From assembly GCF_000013865.1 (NCBI RefSeq), contig NC_007948.1, forward strand, positions 1,860,001 to 1,924,000: a stretch of 64,000 nucleotides of DNA, written 5' to 3'. The notes beneath the pieces were generated by a model. It saw only the letters and a list, made by a program, of their open reading frames with translations, did no database searches and was not told the DNA's origin. Position numbers and translations under genes: made by a program. The stretch is from Polaromonas sp. JS666. GTDB taxonomy: Bacteria > Pseudomonadota > Gammaproteobacteria > Burkholderiales > Burkholderiaceae_C. Positions within the stretch are counted from its first letter, which is position 1. Every line of letters starts with the position of its first letter. Shown in pieces: positions 15,219 through 25,338 of the stretch.

Positions 15219-18000
15219 TCAAGAGGTGGCTGGTCCCTGGACCTCGGCCAGGTATCGGTTTAGCTCCGTCAATTCCTGCTCGAATTCGATCATGCTGACC
15301 ACGATGGTCTTCCAGTCGCCGTCGCGGCTGGCCCGCTCGATACGTTCACAGACGTTGGCCAGCGCGAGGGCTCCGACCATGGCGCAAGCGCCTTTGATGA
15401 GATGGGCCAGCCGTTTGACCTGGGCGATGTCACCGTCGGCCACCGCCTGTTCCAGAAGCGCGGCATCTCCCTCATTGGCCCGTTGAAACTCGATGAAAAT
15501 GTCGCGCTCGACGGCCGCATCGCCCGCAGACACTCTGGCCAGCGCCACATGGTCAATCGGTGTCCTCGCCCGCCGTGCTACAGGAAAATAGGCGGGCGGT
15601 GTGACGGGGGCCGCGGGGATGGGTAGCCAGCGCGCCAGGCTGGCCGCAGTTTTTTTAACTCCACCGGCTTGACAAGGTAGTCGTCCATACCCGCGGCGAG
15701 GCAAATTTCTGCTTCACCGCCCATGGCATTGGCTGTGCAGGCAATGACGGGGTAGTGACGGGCGGCTGTGGCTGCTTCGAGCGCGCGTATAGCCTTGGCC
15801 AGTTCATAGCCGTCCATTTCGGGCATGTTGCAGTCTGTCAGGAGCAGCGAAAATCGGCCCGACTTCCACAGGTTCAGGGCTTCGACGCCGTTTCTGGCGC
15901 TCTCTGCCGCATAGCCGAGCAGGTTTACCTGGCGCATCAACAGCGAGCGGTTGGTGGGGTGGTCATCGGCCAGCAGGATCAGCGTGCCCTCTGCCTCGGC
16001 TTGCGCCACGTCAGGCGCTGCCCTGCGTGTCTCCAGGCTCGCAAAAAATGAGTCCGGGGCACCTGGATTTCCTTCTGGAAGCTGCGCGGGATCCGCTATG
16101 GGCAGCGACAGATCAAGGGTCATGGTGGTTCCTTTGCCAGGCGTGCTCTCCATGGTGATGGAGCCGCCTATCAAGGCCGCCAGCCGGCGGCAGATAACCA
16201 GACCGAGGCCTGTATCGCCAAAGCGCTGCGTCGTACTCGCTCGGCCTGGGCAAAAGGCTGAAACAGCAGCCGTTGATGTTCCCCGGAAATGCCGATCCCG
16301 GTGTCTTTCACGCTGATCCTCACCCGGTCTTCAGCGTCTTTTCGTTCCATCAGGTCCGCCGTGATTTCGACCCGGCCGTGAGACGTGAATTTGATGGCGT
16401 TGCTGACAAAGTTGCCCAGTATCTGCCGCAGCCGCAGCGGGTCCACCATCAGGGCAGGGCTGAGCGCTGTATCGACATGATGGGTGATGAGCAAGCGCTT
16501 GCTGCTGGCATTGCCGGAGTAAACGTGGTGGACATCTTCGATCAGGTCCTTGAGGGACGTGGCCTCGGGCTGAATGTCCAGCTTTTGTGCTTCAATTTTC
16601 GAGAAGTCCAGGATGTCGTCAATGATCCGCATCAGTGACCGGCCGGACTCGCGTATGGCCTTGAGCGTGGTGTGTTGCGTACCGTTAAGCGGGGTGAGGC
16701 CCAGCAGCTCAACCATGCCCAGCACGCCGTTCATCGGCGTCCGGATTTCATGGCTCATGGTGGCCAGGAAGGCGCTCTTGGCGCGATTGGCTGCGTCGGC
16801 CAGCTGCCGCGCCCGATTTTCGCGACGAATTTCGCGGTACAGGGCCACAAAAATGCAGGCGGCGACCAGCATGGTCAGCAGCATGGAGGCCATGCATATA
16901 GCGCTGAAAGCGCGCCGCAGCCGCTTCGCGTTTGACCAGCAAGGCGCGTGTGCGGTCTATCAATGGCTGAAGGGGTGCCAGATTTTCCGTTTGGCGTGGG
17001 TTGTCACTGACGAGCGAACCTATTGATTCGGTTTGGGCGGCTATCTTTGAAGCCAGATGCCGGTATTGATCGAGCTGCTCGGGCCGGCCGGTGATCAGGT
17101 AGTTGCGCTGGGCGAAGCCCGCTTCAGAGATATCACCGTAGCGGCGGCCCAAGGCAGCTCGCACCTGCTGTGTGTGGGCTACCTGTTGTGCCGAGCTTGC
17201 AAAAACCGTGGTGGCCTTGTAGGTGAGTCCTCCCCCGATCGCCAGCAGCAAAACGCGCCGACAAAGCCCGTGAGGATTTTTCCCTCCATCGAGGTCATCG
17301 TGAAGGGAGAGACTGTCTGTTGCGTCATGCGCTTGTGGATGGCCAGCAGCGTGCCCGTGCTGAGAAAAATGAAGGCGGCCGCCGTATTCACCGCCACTGG
17401 CGGCAGCACAACATCCGTTGTGAGTTCGCTGGCATTCCAGGCGTAGCCGATCGCCGAAAGCGTGCCAATGATCAGGGTTACCGCGGTGGCCAAAAATGCC
17501 GGCGAGCGCAGGCCGGATCGCGGCAGGATCAGCAAGGCCAATCCAATGCAGGCGAAAGCCACGGCGCTGTAGGGTGACATGCGGCCGCGAATCGCGTTGT
17601 AGGCGCCCTGGCGGTCCAGGAACAGCAACTCGTCAATGCCCAGGCGCCAGTCGAACAGATACTGCCCCAGGGTGGCCAGGCCCAGCACGCAGACAAAAAG
17701 CGCCAGTGCCTGCCCTCCATACTGAAAAACTACCGGCCGCTGGAAATCCAGCATCCACAAGGCCGCGCCCGCCGCGATCAGCGCCAGTGACGTATTGGCT
17801 TTCATTTCCACGGCACCCGGCAACACACTTTTGAGCAGCGGCACATCCCATACCCAACCCGCCAGTACCGACAGTCCTGTGAGGAGGGTCACGCTGGCGG
17901 CGAGCCTGATCACCAGTGTGGTCAATGGTGCGGCGGCACCCGGTTTGTAAGGGACATCTTGATGGTCACTCTGGCTGGATTCATGCAAGGTGCTGGACAT
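15219..18000 (-). pseudogene. Hybrid sensor histidine kinase broken by four frameshifts
   Basis: Reading leftwards from ATG 18000, the domains in order are: a multi-pass membrane region (17.25-18.0 kb), a CHASE3-like sensor (about 16.92-17.25 kb, HTQQVRAALGRRYGD, RNYLITG), a membrane helix, HisKA (FLATMSHEIRTPMNG), HATPase (ending GDTGLGLVICRRLA), a receiver (LILLADDHP, LLTDCNMPEMDGYE) and an Hpt domain (HLIKGACAMVGA). Each junction changes frame: near 17256 (a T run one base short), about 16900, about 16222 and 15650 (an A7 run in VELKK). Function is likely lost. Sequencing error at four sites is less likely but not excluded. It follows the intact kinase at 18092 in the same direction. Confidence 0.85.
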
Positions 18001-18091
18001 GGGCTAAGGCTTCAACGTGGGCTGCCGGTGCAAACAGCCCGGGCTGATGGCTGCAAGGCCGTTCAAGTCTTGAGACCGGGCGCTGCTGACG

Positions 18092-19792
18092 CTATACGGG
18101 CAGCGCAAAATGAAACACCGCACCCTGACCCACCTTGCCCTCGGCCCACACGCGGCCGCCATGCCGGGTCACCACGCGCTGGACGATGGGCAAGCCCACC
18201 CCGTTCCCTTCAAACTCCTCGTCGGTGTGCAGTCGCTGAAATATTTCGAAGAGTTTGTCGTAGTGGTCCATGCTGAAGCCGGCGCCGTTGTCACGCACCG
18301 AATAAACGGCCTCCGCGCCGTCTATGCGGCCACTGATTTCGATCAGGGGGTTGGGTGTGCGACTGCTGTACTTCACGGCGTTGGACAGCAGGTTCACCCA
18401 GACCTGGCGCAGCAGCGAAGCGTCTGCCTGCGCCGGCGGCAGCGACTCCAGGACGACGCGTGGTTTGCTGCCCTCCGGATGGCGTTGCAGGAGTTCTTCG
18501 ATGACCTGTTGGGCCAGTCCATGCATGTTCACACTGGCTTTGCTGATCTCGCGCTGGCCCAGCTTGGAGAAGGCCAGCAGGTCGTCAATCAGTTTGGCCA
18601 TGCCTTTGATATTGTCCCGGATGATCGACACATAGCGCTGACCCTTTTCGTCCAGCCGGCTGGCGTAATTTTTCTCCAGCAGGCCGGCATAGCCGCCGAT
18701 GATGCTCAGTGGCGAGCGAAGGTCGTGCGTCGCTGCGGACGTAAAGCTTTCCAGGCTTTTGTGACTGGCTTCCAGTTCTTCAGCGCGAGCCTTCAAAATC
18801 GCATTGAGGTTGAGGATTTCCTTTTCCATTTCCTTTTGCTGGGTAATATCCTCGGAAATTCCCAGGAGGTGAGTCGCTAGGCCGTTCTCGCCGAGCACCG
18901 CCACCTTCTTGGTGCGAAGCAGGCGTATCCCCTTGTTGGCCGTCTGCACGGGCTCCTCAGCGATTTCCAAGACTTTTCCGCTGGCCAGCACCTCGCGCTC
19001 CCTGGCCACAAAATGATCGCTCTCATTCTTGGGGAAGAAGTCATGGTCACTTTTTCCGAGCAACTGGTCGCGCGAATAACCAAGCAGGTTCTCGCCCGCC
19101 CGATTGAGCCTGACAAACTTCAATTCCGCAGCATCCTTGATAAAGATCATGTTCGGAATGTTCTCGATGATCGAGTCGAGGAAACGGTTTGCCGCCAGCA
19201 GCTCGGTGGTGCGTTTGGCCAGTTCCTCACGGCTTTCGTGAAGTTCCCTGTTGCGCTGGGCGGTGGTTTCGTAAGTCGACATCAGCAGGTTGAGGATTTG
19301 GGCACGGCTGGCCGTAATCTGGTGCTTCTCGCCATGGAAGGAGATCTCCACCCCCGGGCCTTCTTCTGCGGTGGAGCGAAGGTGCTGGTTGCTGAGCGCA
19401 TGCTGCACGCGCGCCAGCATATGGGTTCGGTCATAGGGTTTGATGACAAAGCTGTCAGCGCCGCTTTTGAGCCCGAGCAACACGTCATCGGGGTCCGACA
19501 GGTTGGTCACCAGAATCACCGGAATATGGCAAAGATCGGGGTTGGCCTTGATCTGCCGGCACAGCTCGTAGCCGCTCATCTCCGGCATGTTGACGTCGCT
19601 GACAAGCAGTGAGGGGCGTATCCGGGCAGCCAGTTCCAGGGCGAGCCGGCCGTTTTTCGCAACGCTGGTTGCGTAGCCTTCTTCTTCGAGGAGGCGGCGC
19701 AGCATGTAGGCCTGCACGCCACTGTCTTCTGCGATCAGGATGTGCGCGGGTGGAGCGGGTGAAGCAACTGGAGAGGGCTCAGCAGAAGGCAT
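18092..19792 (-). CDS. Response-regulator/PAS/histidine kinase fusion protein
   Basis: 566 residues, no membrane segment, so cytoplasmic. The receiver domain (about 17-135) has phospho-acceptor Asp66 in VSDVNMPEM. A helical linker leads to a PAS domain (about 205-325, FLDSIIENIPNMIFIKDA, ending LLGISEDITQQKEME). Then come HisKA (AATHDLRSPLSIIGGYAG) and HATPase (NLLSNAVKYS, DNGAGFSMD, GNGVGLPIVQRVV). An order of receiver before kinase suggests it takes input from another kinase, possibly through the Hpt of the broken hybrid kinase behind it. Signal and output are unknown. Confidence 0.9.
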   Translation of the reverse strand: MPSAEPSPVASPAPPAHILIAEDSGVQAYMLRRLLEEEGYATSVAKNGRLALELAARIRPSLLVSDVNMPEMSGYELCRQIKANPDLCHIPVILVTNLSDPDDVLLGLKSGADSFVIKPYDRTHMLARVQHALSNQHLRSTAEEGPGVEISFHGEKHQITASRAQILNLLMSTYETTAQRNRELHESREELAKRTTELLAANRFLDSIIENIPNMIFIKDAAELKFVRLNRAGENLLGYSRDQLLGKSDHDFFPKNESDHFVAREREVLASGKVLEIAEEPVQTANKGIRLLRTKKVAVLGENGLATHLLGISEDITQQKEMEKEILNLNAILKARAEELEASHKSLESFTSAATHDLRSPLSIIGGYAGLLEKNYASRLDEKGQRYVSIIRDNIKGMAKLIDDLLAFSKLGQREISKASVNMHGLAQQVIEELLQRHPEGSKPRVVLESLPPAQADASLLRQVWVNLLSNAVKYSSRTPNPLIEISGRIDGAEAVYSVRDNGAGFSMDHYDKLFEIFQRLHTDEEFEGNGVGLPIVQRVVTRHGGRVWAEGKVGQGAVFHFALPV

Positions 19793-20151
19793 GGGGCCCT
19801 TCCGCAGGATGAGCTAGCGGGCCGTGCATGGGACGTGAGCTGCTCGCAATGAGACCCACTGCGGACTTTTGGGAGTCACGCACGGTAGTAGCGCGGTTGC
19901 CACAGAGTCGCGCATGAAGGCAGAGGGGCTGCGTCCCGCTAATGGTGTCCATTAATTAAGCCTGCTCCCTGGGCGCAAATCCCAAACACCACGTGGTGGT
20001 CATGAGTGAGACTTGTGCGTATCAGCTTGTTTTGGCTAGTTTAGCTAGCATTCTTTTACCAGACAAGGCAGTCAGCCATTCGATTTCAGGGAAAGTTTAA
20101 CTATCATGATGACAATTTTTCTATCTTTCCGTGGGAATATCCTCATACTCC
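19793..20151. other. Divergent intergenic region, kinase gene / repressor gene
   Basis: About 360 bases without a gene. It should hold the promoters of both flanking genes. Visible structure: a perfect palindrome CACCACGTGGTG at 19987-19998, and an AT-rich stretch at 20080-20140 before the repressor start that would suit an autoregulated promoter. No operator can be assigned with confidence. Confidence 0.4.
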
Positions 20152-20775
20152 ATGAGCATTCACACACTAATCCGCGAAAAACGCCGGCTTTTAGGGCTGA
20201 GCGTGCAGCAATTCGCTGATGCGGCTGGGGTAAGCCGTGGTGCTGTCCAGCAATGGGAAAAACCAGACGGAACAGCGCCCAAGCGCGCCAATCAACCCAA
20301 AGTAGCCGAACTGCTGGGAATTTCGGTGGCCGAACTTGTTTCCGGCGATTCCCGCATGAGCCCGGGCCTGGGCATAGACGTGCGGGCTGAAATACCGCTG
20401 ATCTCTGAAGTGCATGCTGGCAATTACACGGCCATCGACAACTTCCAGCCCAGGAGCGGCTTTGAGATGGTGCCTGTCACCGTGCCGGTCAAACGCCAGA
20501 CTTTTGCCCTGCGCGTGCATGGCGACAGCATGGTGGGTATTACCGGCGACTCCTTTCCCGAAGGTTCGATTCTGGTGGTGGAGCCCGAATTGACGGCCGA
20601 GCCGGGCGACTACGTGATTGTGCTGAACAGCAAGAACCAGACGACGTTCAAGCAGCTGGTCAAGGACGGCGCCGATTACTACCTTAAGCCCCTGAACACC
20701 CGCTACCCCGTCAAACCGCTGGGTAGTGCCGAGATCATCGGCGTGGTGCGCGAGTTCAGCAAACGTTTTCGTTAG
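20152..20775 (+). CDS. LexA/CI-like repressor with S24 self-cleavage domain
   Basis: 207 residues. The N-terminal HTH_3 domain (about 1-65: LSVQQFADAAGVSRGAVQQWE) is a CI/Cro-type DNA-binding fold. The C-terminal S24 peptidase domain has a cleavage-site Ala89-Gly90 (EVHAG), nucleophile Ser126 in GDSM and general-base Lys167 in TTFKQL, so RecA-stimulated self-cleavage looks possible. A GTG at 20131 would add 7 residues; ATG 20152 is preferred. No phage genes surround it, so it may be a domesticated phage repressor or a stress-response regulator. Target genes are unknown. Confidence 0.85.
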   Translation: MSIHTLIREKRRLLGLSVQQFADAAGVSRGAVQQWEKPDGTAPKRANQPKVAELLGISVAELVSGDSRMSPGLGIDVRAEIPLISEVHAGNYTAIDNFQPRSGFEMVPVTVPVKRQTFALRVHGDSMVGITGDSFPEGSILVVEPELTAEPGDYVIVLNSKNQTTFKQLVKDGADYYLKPLNTRYPVKPLGSAEIIGVVREFSKRFR

Positions 20776-20806
20776 TGGTTAGTGGTTAGTGGTTAGTGGT
20801 TAGTGG
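20772..20806. repeat. Heptamer tandem repeat (TTAGTGG)5
   Basis: Five exact copies of TTAGTGG. The stop codon of the repressor gene lies in the first copy. The period is not a multiple of three, but because the stop is in copy one, copy-number changes would not alter the protein. Confidence 0.95.
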
Positions 20807-20856
20807 GGTGCAGGGCCTGCGACCTTTTTTGCGGGCTTGACTGACCGCTCACTGAT

Positions 20857-21108
20857 TCAGGGCAGTTCGAGCTCGACCAGTACCGGCGCATGGTCGCTCG
20901 GGTGCTCGGGTGCTCGGATACTTGGTTTTACGCGGCAGCTTGTCAATCAGGCAGTTTGTGGCGGCCGGCTTGAGTGCATTATTGAGTGCATAACTCACCA
21001 GGATGCAATCATTGCGCAGGCCGCAATTCCTGCGAAACACACACTCCCGGTAGTCCCGCCGCGAGTCGTTTTCTTCGGGCGGCTGAAATGGGCTCAAACA
21101 GGCGCAAG
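20857..21108 (-). pseudogene. Decayed 3' fragment of an exodeoxyribonuclease III gene
   Basis: Read leftwards, this encodes the last about 75 residues of an XthA-like protein: RRDYRECVFRRNCGLRNDCI, LVSYALNNALKPA, CLIDKLPRK and a final APVLVELELP, then stop. It matches the C-terminus of the intact xthA 4.5 kb to the right (DYREFAFRRNRGLRIDYILV, CLIDKLPRKNERPSDHAP). It carries small internal duplications (GTGCTCGG twice, GAGTGCAT twice) that shift the frame, and it has no 5' part. Clearly non-functional. Confidence 0.85.
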
Positions 21109-21255
21109 GGCGCCCGTCAGACCTCGGTCTAGTGGCGCCTGAAAGTGTTGGCTTTCTTCTTGGGCGTGATGATGGTTCCGCGTTCTTGCGTTTTCGCAAA
21201 AATTACAGCGCTCGCATCATATAGTTGCCGGATCAGAAACCATAAAAGGACCATC

Positions 21256-22188
21256 ATGAGTCTTTCCGAGGCCGACATGCGGGTGCGCCACCTGCAGGAG
21301 ACGGCCCTGCGTTATTTCTTCGAGGTAGCGCGCTGCGGCTCACTGACGGAGGCCTCGGAACGGCTTCACGTGGCGACTTCGGCGATCAGCCGCCAGATTG
21401 CCGGGCTGGAGCAGGCGCTGGGTACGGCGCTCTTTGAGCGGCATCCGCGCGGCATGGTGCTGAACGCGGCCGGCGAGATACTGGCAACGCACGCGCGCCG
21501 GGCGAGCCTGGATGCGGAAAGAGCGATCCATGAGATCCTTGCCTTGCAAGGCCTGCGCTCGGGCAAGGTGCGAATCGCCGCATCAGAGGCATTTGCCAAC
21601 GAGTTCCTGCCGCCGCTGATCATCGCATTCAGAGCCGCGAATGAGGGCATCGTTTTCGAGTTGAATGTCGAGCCACCGGCCCAGGTGTCGGTGCGCGTTC
21701 GCGACGGCGATGCAGACATCGGATTGAGATTCAGTCGTGTCCCGGACAAGGAGATCAAGGTTGAGTACCGCCAGCCGGCGCCCGTGCTGGCGCTGATGCG
21801 CCACGATCATCCCCTGGCCCAGTCCCGGTCGGTCACGCTGGCGCAGATGAGCGCCTATCCGATGGTGCTGCCTGCACCGGACACGGCGGTGCGCCAGATG
21901 ATCGACATGGAGTGCAGCCGCCAGCAATTGCTGATGGAGTCCGTGCTGACCAGCAACAGCATGACGACGCAGCACAACTTTGTCGTGCATGGCGGCGGCA
22001 TCACCTTCTGCGGCGAGGTGTCGGTGCGGCACCTGGTCGCTGCCGGCACGCTGGTGGTGATTCCGATTCGCGATCACGGCATGGGCTTGCGCTACATCGA
22101 GGTGCAAACGCTGGCCGGCCGCAGCTTGCCGCAAGCGGTGCAGTCCTTTCTCGACTATCTCAAGCAACGCCTGGCCGACCAGCCATAG
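21256..22188 (+). CDS. LysR-family transcriptional regulator
   Basis: 310 residues. The N-terminal winged HTH (about 12-75) reads ALRYFFEVARCGSLTEASER, then VATSAISRQIAGLEQALGTALFER. The rest is a LysR substrate-binding domain. The open frame extends back to 21145, but ATG 21256 follows AAAAGGACC and starts the conserved helix. It is not divergent but points toward the Bug and gamma-glutamyltransferase genes, which it may control. Ligand unknown. Confidence 0.9.
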   Translation: MSLSEADMRVRHLQETALRYFFEVARCGSLTEASERLHVATSAISRQIAGLEQALGTALFERHPRGMVLNAAGEILATHARRASLDAERAIHEILALQGLRSGKVRIAASEAFANEFLPPLIIAFRAANEGIVFELNVEPPAQVSVRVRDGDADIGLRFSRVPDKEIKVEYRQPAPVLALMRHDHPLAQSRSVTLAQMSAYPMVLPAPDTAVRQMIDMECSRQQLLMESVLTSNSMTTQHNFVVHGGGITFCGEVSVRHLVAAGTLVVIPIRDHGMGLRYIEVQTLAGRSLPQAVQSFLDYLKQRLADQP

Positions 22189-22256
22189 ACGGGTTTCGGG
22201 TTTTGATGCCACATCGCTAGCCGCAATACGGTTCAGTCAAGCCCTTGCCGCTGGTT

Positions 22257-22313
22257 TGTCATTCCCGGACTTGATCCGGGATCCATGGATTGCGGGCCAG
22301 GCCCGCAATGACA
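22257..22313. repeat. Composite palindromic intergenic repeat element
   Basis: 57 bases bounded by TGTCATT and AATGACA (inverted ends). Inside are two more hairpins, CCCGGACTTGATCCGGG and TTGCGGGCCAGGCCCGCAA, around ATCCATGGAT. This layout is that of a widespread proteobacterial intergenic repeat. The rest of the 377-base gap (22189-22565) shows no gene and presumably holds the promoter of the Bug gene. Confidence 0.75.
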
Positions 22314-22565
22314 AGTCAGGGTTTTTGGTCATTCCGATTCAGGGTGAATAACTTAACTGAACAGTATTGCCGCTAGCCGTTTGATCCGTCCGACGAGCGA
22401 CAAGTCCTTGCGGTTTTTGCGCGCCTGGTTGTGTGTCTTGGTTTGCCGTTTCGGCAATGATACATTGCAAATTCTCTTATTGTGGTAATGCTGAAGTCTT
22501 CCTAAGATGCTGTCGGACCTGACTTTCCTGGCATCGCTCGCCCCACCATTCAAGGAAAATTTCAC

Positions 22566-23546
22566 ATGCGTTATCTGTCTAACTGCCTCCGCATGCTCGG
22601 AGTCGTCGCGCTCATTGCCGCATCCGCAGCCGCTCAAGCCCAAACCTGGCCCGAGCGGCCGGTGCGCTTGGTGGTGCCGTTTCCTGCCGGCGGCGCAACC
22701 GACCTGGTTGCCAGGGTTATTGCCCAGCGCGTGTCAAAAGACATCGGGCAGCAAATCGTCGTTGATAACAAGGCCGGTGCGGGCGGCACCATAGGCTCGG
22801 CCGAGGCCGCAAAGGCGACGGCCGATGCCTATACCCTGCTATTGACGACGAGCAGCACGCACGCCATCTCGCCGCACCTCATGCCCAAGCTGCCCTACGA
22901 CGCCATCAAGGATTTCACGCCGATTGCGCACCTGGCCGACGCCGCGAGCGTGCTGCTTGTGACACCGTCGCTGCCTGTGAAAACGGTGCCCGAGCTGATC
23001 GCTTACGCCAAAAAGCATCCTGGCCAACTCAATTACGCCAGCAGCGGCAATGGCACTATCGTGCATTTGACGACCGAAGCCTTCAAGGCCCAGGCTGGCA
23101 TTTTTATTACCCACGTGCCTTACAAGGGCACGGCACTGGCCATTCCCGATGTCATTGCCGGCTCGGTGCCGGTGCTGATCGACTCCATCCCGTCGGGCAT
23201 GCCGCATGTCAAGAGTGGTCGGCTGCGTGCCTTGGCCGTCACCGGAGACAAGCGCTCCGCACTGGCGCCCGAGCTGCCGACCGTGGCCGAGGCGGGCCTT
23301 CCTGGTTTTTCATCCGTGACCTGGTTTGGGCTGTATGCACCGCGCGGCATGAAGGCTGATCTGGTGGTGCGTGTGCATGAGGCCTTCGCTAAGGCGGCCC
23401 ACGCGCCCGAGGTGGTGGAAAGCCTGGCCAAACTCGGTGTTGAACCCGCCCCACCGGGCACGCCCGCACAGTTCGCCGAGATGGTGTCTGCCGACAGCCA
23501 GCGCTGGGCGCGCATCATTCGCGAACGCAAGATCACCCTTGAATGA
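22566..23546 (+). CDS. Bug-family (TctC-type) extracytoplasmic solute-binding protein
   Basis: 326 residues. The signal peptide ends at AAAQAQTWPERPVR (cleavage near residue 25). The family signature RLVVPFPAGGATDLVAR follows, with later motifs VDNKAGAGGTIGS, YKGTALAIPDVIAG and LPTVAEAGLPGF. Bug proteins bind small carboxylates or amides in the periplasm. The TctA/TctB membrane partners are not present nearby, as is usual for orphan Bug genes in Comamonadaceae. Its stop overlaps the start of the gamma-glutamyltransferase gene (ATGA), so the two are translationally linked. Ligand unknown, perhaps a gamma-glutamyl compound. Confidence 0.9.
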   Translation: MRYLSNCLRMLGVVALIAASAAAQAQTWPERPVRLVVPFPAGGATDLVARVIAQRVSKDIGQQIVVDNKAGAGGTIGSAEAAKATADAYTLLLTTSSTHAISPHLMPKLPYDAIKDFTPIAHLADAASVLLVTPSLPVKTVPELIAYAKKHPGQLNYASSGNGTIVHLTTEAFKAQAGIFITHVPYKGTALAIPDVIAGSVPVLIDSIPSGMPHVKSGRLRALAVTGDKRSALAPELPTVAEAGLPGFSSVTWFGLYAPRGMKADLVVRVHEAFAKAAHAPEVVESLAKLGVEPAPPGTPAQFAEMVSADSQRWARIIRERKITLE

Positions 23547-25162
23547 AATACACACCCATGCCCATTCCATCCGCCATGGACTTCACGAATCCCTATGCCT
23601 CGGCACGTTCTGCCGTGCTGGGGCGCAACGTTGTCAGTACCTCGCAGCCACTCGCCGCACAGGCTGGCCTGCGCATGCTTCTTGCCGGAGGCAATGCCGT
23701 TGACGCCGCCATCGCCACGGCGATGGCGTTGACGGTTGTCGAGCCGACCGGCTGCGGCCTCGGCAGCGATGGCTTCGCGATTGTCTGGGACGGCAAGGAG
23801 TTGCACGGTCTGAACGCCTCCGGCCGTTCGCCCGCGGCCTGGTCAGCCGACCGTTTCGCCGGCCACGGCGCAATGCCCGACAAAGGTTGGGAGGCCGTCA
23901 CGGTGCCTGGTGCCGTTTCGGCCTGGAGCGCACTGTCGCGCCGTTTCGGCCGCCTGCCATTCACCGCCCTGGCCGCGCCTGCCATTGATTACGCCCGCAA
24001 CGGCTTTGCGGTATCGCCGGTCATCGCGCATTTATGGGCGCTGGGCGGGGCGCGGCTGGGCGAGCAGCCCGGCTTTGCCGAATGCTTTTTGCCCGACGGC
24101 CGCGCCCCGCGCGCGGGGGAATTGTTTCGCAGCGAGGCCCATGCGAGCACGCTGGAGGCCATTGCCGAAAGCCATGGCGAGGCGTTTTACCGCGGCGCGG
24201 TGGCCCAGCGCATCGCGGCCCATGCCAGGGCCCATGGCGCGGCGCTGACGGAGGACGATCTGGCCAACCACCGCGCCGACTGGTGCGGCACGCTGGCTCA
24301 GCCCTTCGCTGGCTCCGTGGTGCACGAACTGCCGCCGAATGGGCAGGGCATTGCAGCCTTGATGGCGCTGGGCATGATGGAGGCATTGGGTATTGGCAAC
24401 CAGCCGCCCGACCATGTTGATACGGTGCACCTGTCGATTGAGGCGATGAAACTCGCGCTGGCAGACCTGCATCAATACAACGCCGACATTGACGCCATGC
24501 AGATCCCGCCCAGCGCGCTGCTGGCCCCAGCCTACCTGGCCGAGCGAGCCAGGCTGATTGACCGCCACCGCGCTGCCGACCCCGGCCATGGTGCGCCCAA
24601 GCCGGGCGGCACCGTCTATGTGGCAACGGCGGACGCCTCCGGCATGATGGTCTCCTTCATCCAGTCCAACTACATGGGATTTGGCTCGGGCGTTGTCGTG
24701 CCGGGCACCGGCGTCAGCCTGCAGAACCGGGGCCATGGCTTTTCTTTGGAACAGGGGCATGCCAATCAGGTAGGGCCTGCCAAGCGCCCTTCGCACACCA
24801 TCATTCCGGCGTTCGCCATGCATGCCGATGGCACGCCGCAAATGGCCTTCGGTGTGATGGGGGGGCCGATGCAGTCACAAGGCCATGTGCAAATGGCCTT
24901 GCGCGTGCTCCACTACGGGCAGAACCCGCAAGCCGCGGCCGATGCGCCGCGCTGGCGCGTGACGGGCGGACGCAAGGTGGCCGTTGAACCGAACTTTGAC
25001 GCCGACGTGGTTCGCGAGCTTGCTGCGCGCGGGCATGAAGTCACTGTAGAGCGCGGTAATGGTGTTTTTGCCTTTGGTGGCGCGCAGCTGGTGTACAAGC
25101 GTGGCGACAGCTACGTCGCAGGCTCCGACCCGCGCAAGGACGGCCAGGCCGTGGCATTCTGA
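23543..25162 (+). CDS. Gamma-glutamyltransferase family protein (Ntn hydrolase)
   Basis: 539 residues. The family opening GRNVVSTSQPLAAQAGLRML and GGNAVDAAIATAMALTVVEP is present. The autoprocessing site is PGGTVYVATAD with Thr357 as the new N-terminal nucleophile of the small subunit, and FGSGVVVPGTGVSLQNRG and VMGGPMQSQGH follow. No signal peptide is seen, so it may act in the cytoplasm. Glutathione is the classic substrate, but many family members act on other gamma-glutamyl amides. Coupling with a Bug binding protein suggests uptake and hydrolysis of one compound. Confidence 0.88.
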   Translation: MKYTPMPIPSAMDFTNPYASARSAVLGRNVVSTSQPLAAQAGLRMLLAGGNAVDAAIATAMALTVVEPTGCGLGSDGFAIVWDGKELHGLNASGRSPAAWSADRFAGHGAMPDKGWEAVTVPGAVSAWSALSRRFGRLPFTALAAPAIDYARNGFAVSPVIAHLWALGGARLGEQPGFAECFLPDGRAPRAGELFRSEAHASTLEAIAESHGEAFYRGAVAQRIAAHARAHGAALTEDDLANHRADWCGTLAQPFAGSVVHELPPNGQGIAALMALGMMEALGIGNQPPDHVDTVHLSIEAMKLALADLHQYNADIDAMQIPPSALLAPAYLAERARLIDRHRAADPGHGAPKPGGTVYVATADASGMMVSFIQSNYMGFGSGVVVPGTGVSLQNRGHGFSLEQGHANQVGPAKRPSHTIIPAFAMHADGTPQMAFGVMGGPMQSQGHVQMALRVLHYGQNPQAAADAPRWRVTGGRKVAVEPNFDADVVRELAARGHEVTVERGNGVFAFGGAQLVYKRGDSYVAGSDPRKDGQAVAF

Positions 25163-25338
25163 TTTCCTGAACATCGACCTTATCGTGATCGCCGGGTTGA
25201 CCGCGCTGGGCTGCGTTGGCGACTGCCTGGCCAACAGGCGGAGCCGGACGCGCGCCGACCCCGTGCAGGGGACAGGGCCTGGATTTTAGTAAATAGTGGC
25301 TCTACCTATCGTGGAATGAGACAGTATTGCTATTGTTT

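Noticed and set aside
15640..15660. Programmed frameshifting at the A7 run as a way to keep the kinase functional
   Set aside because: Three other frame changes exist in the same gene without such sites, so recoding would not rescue it.
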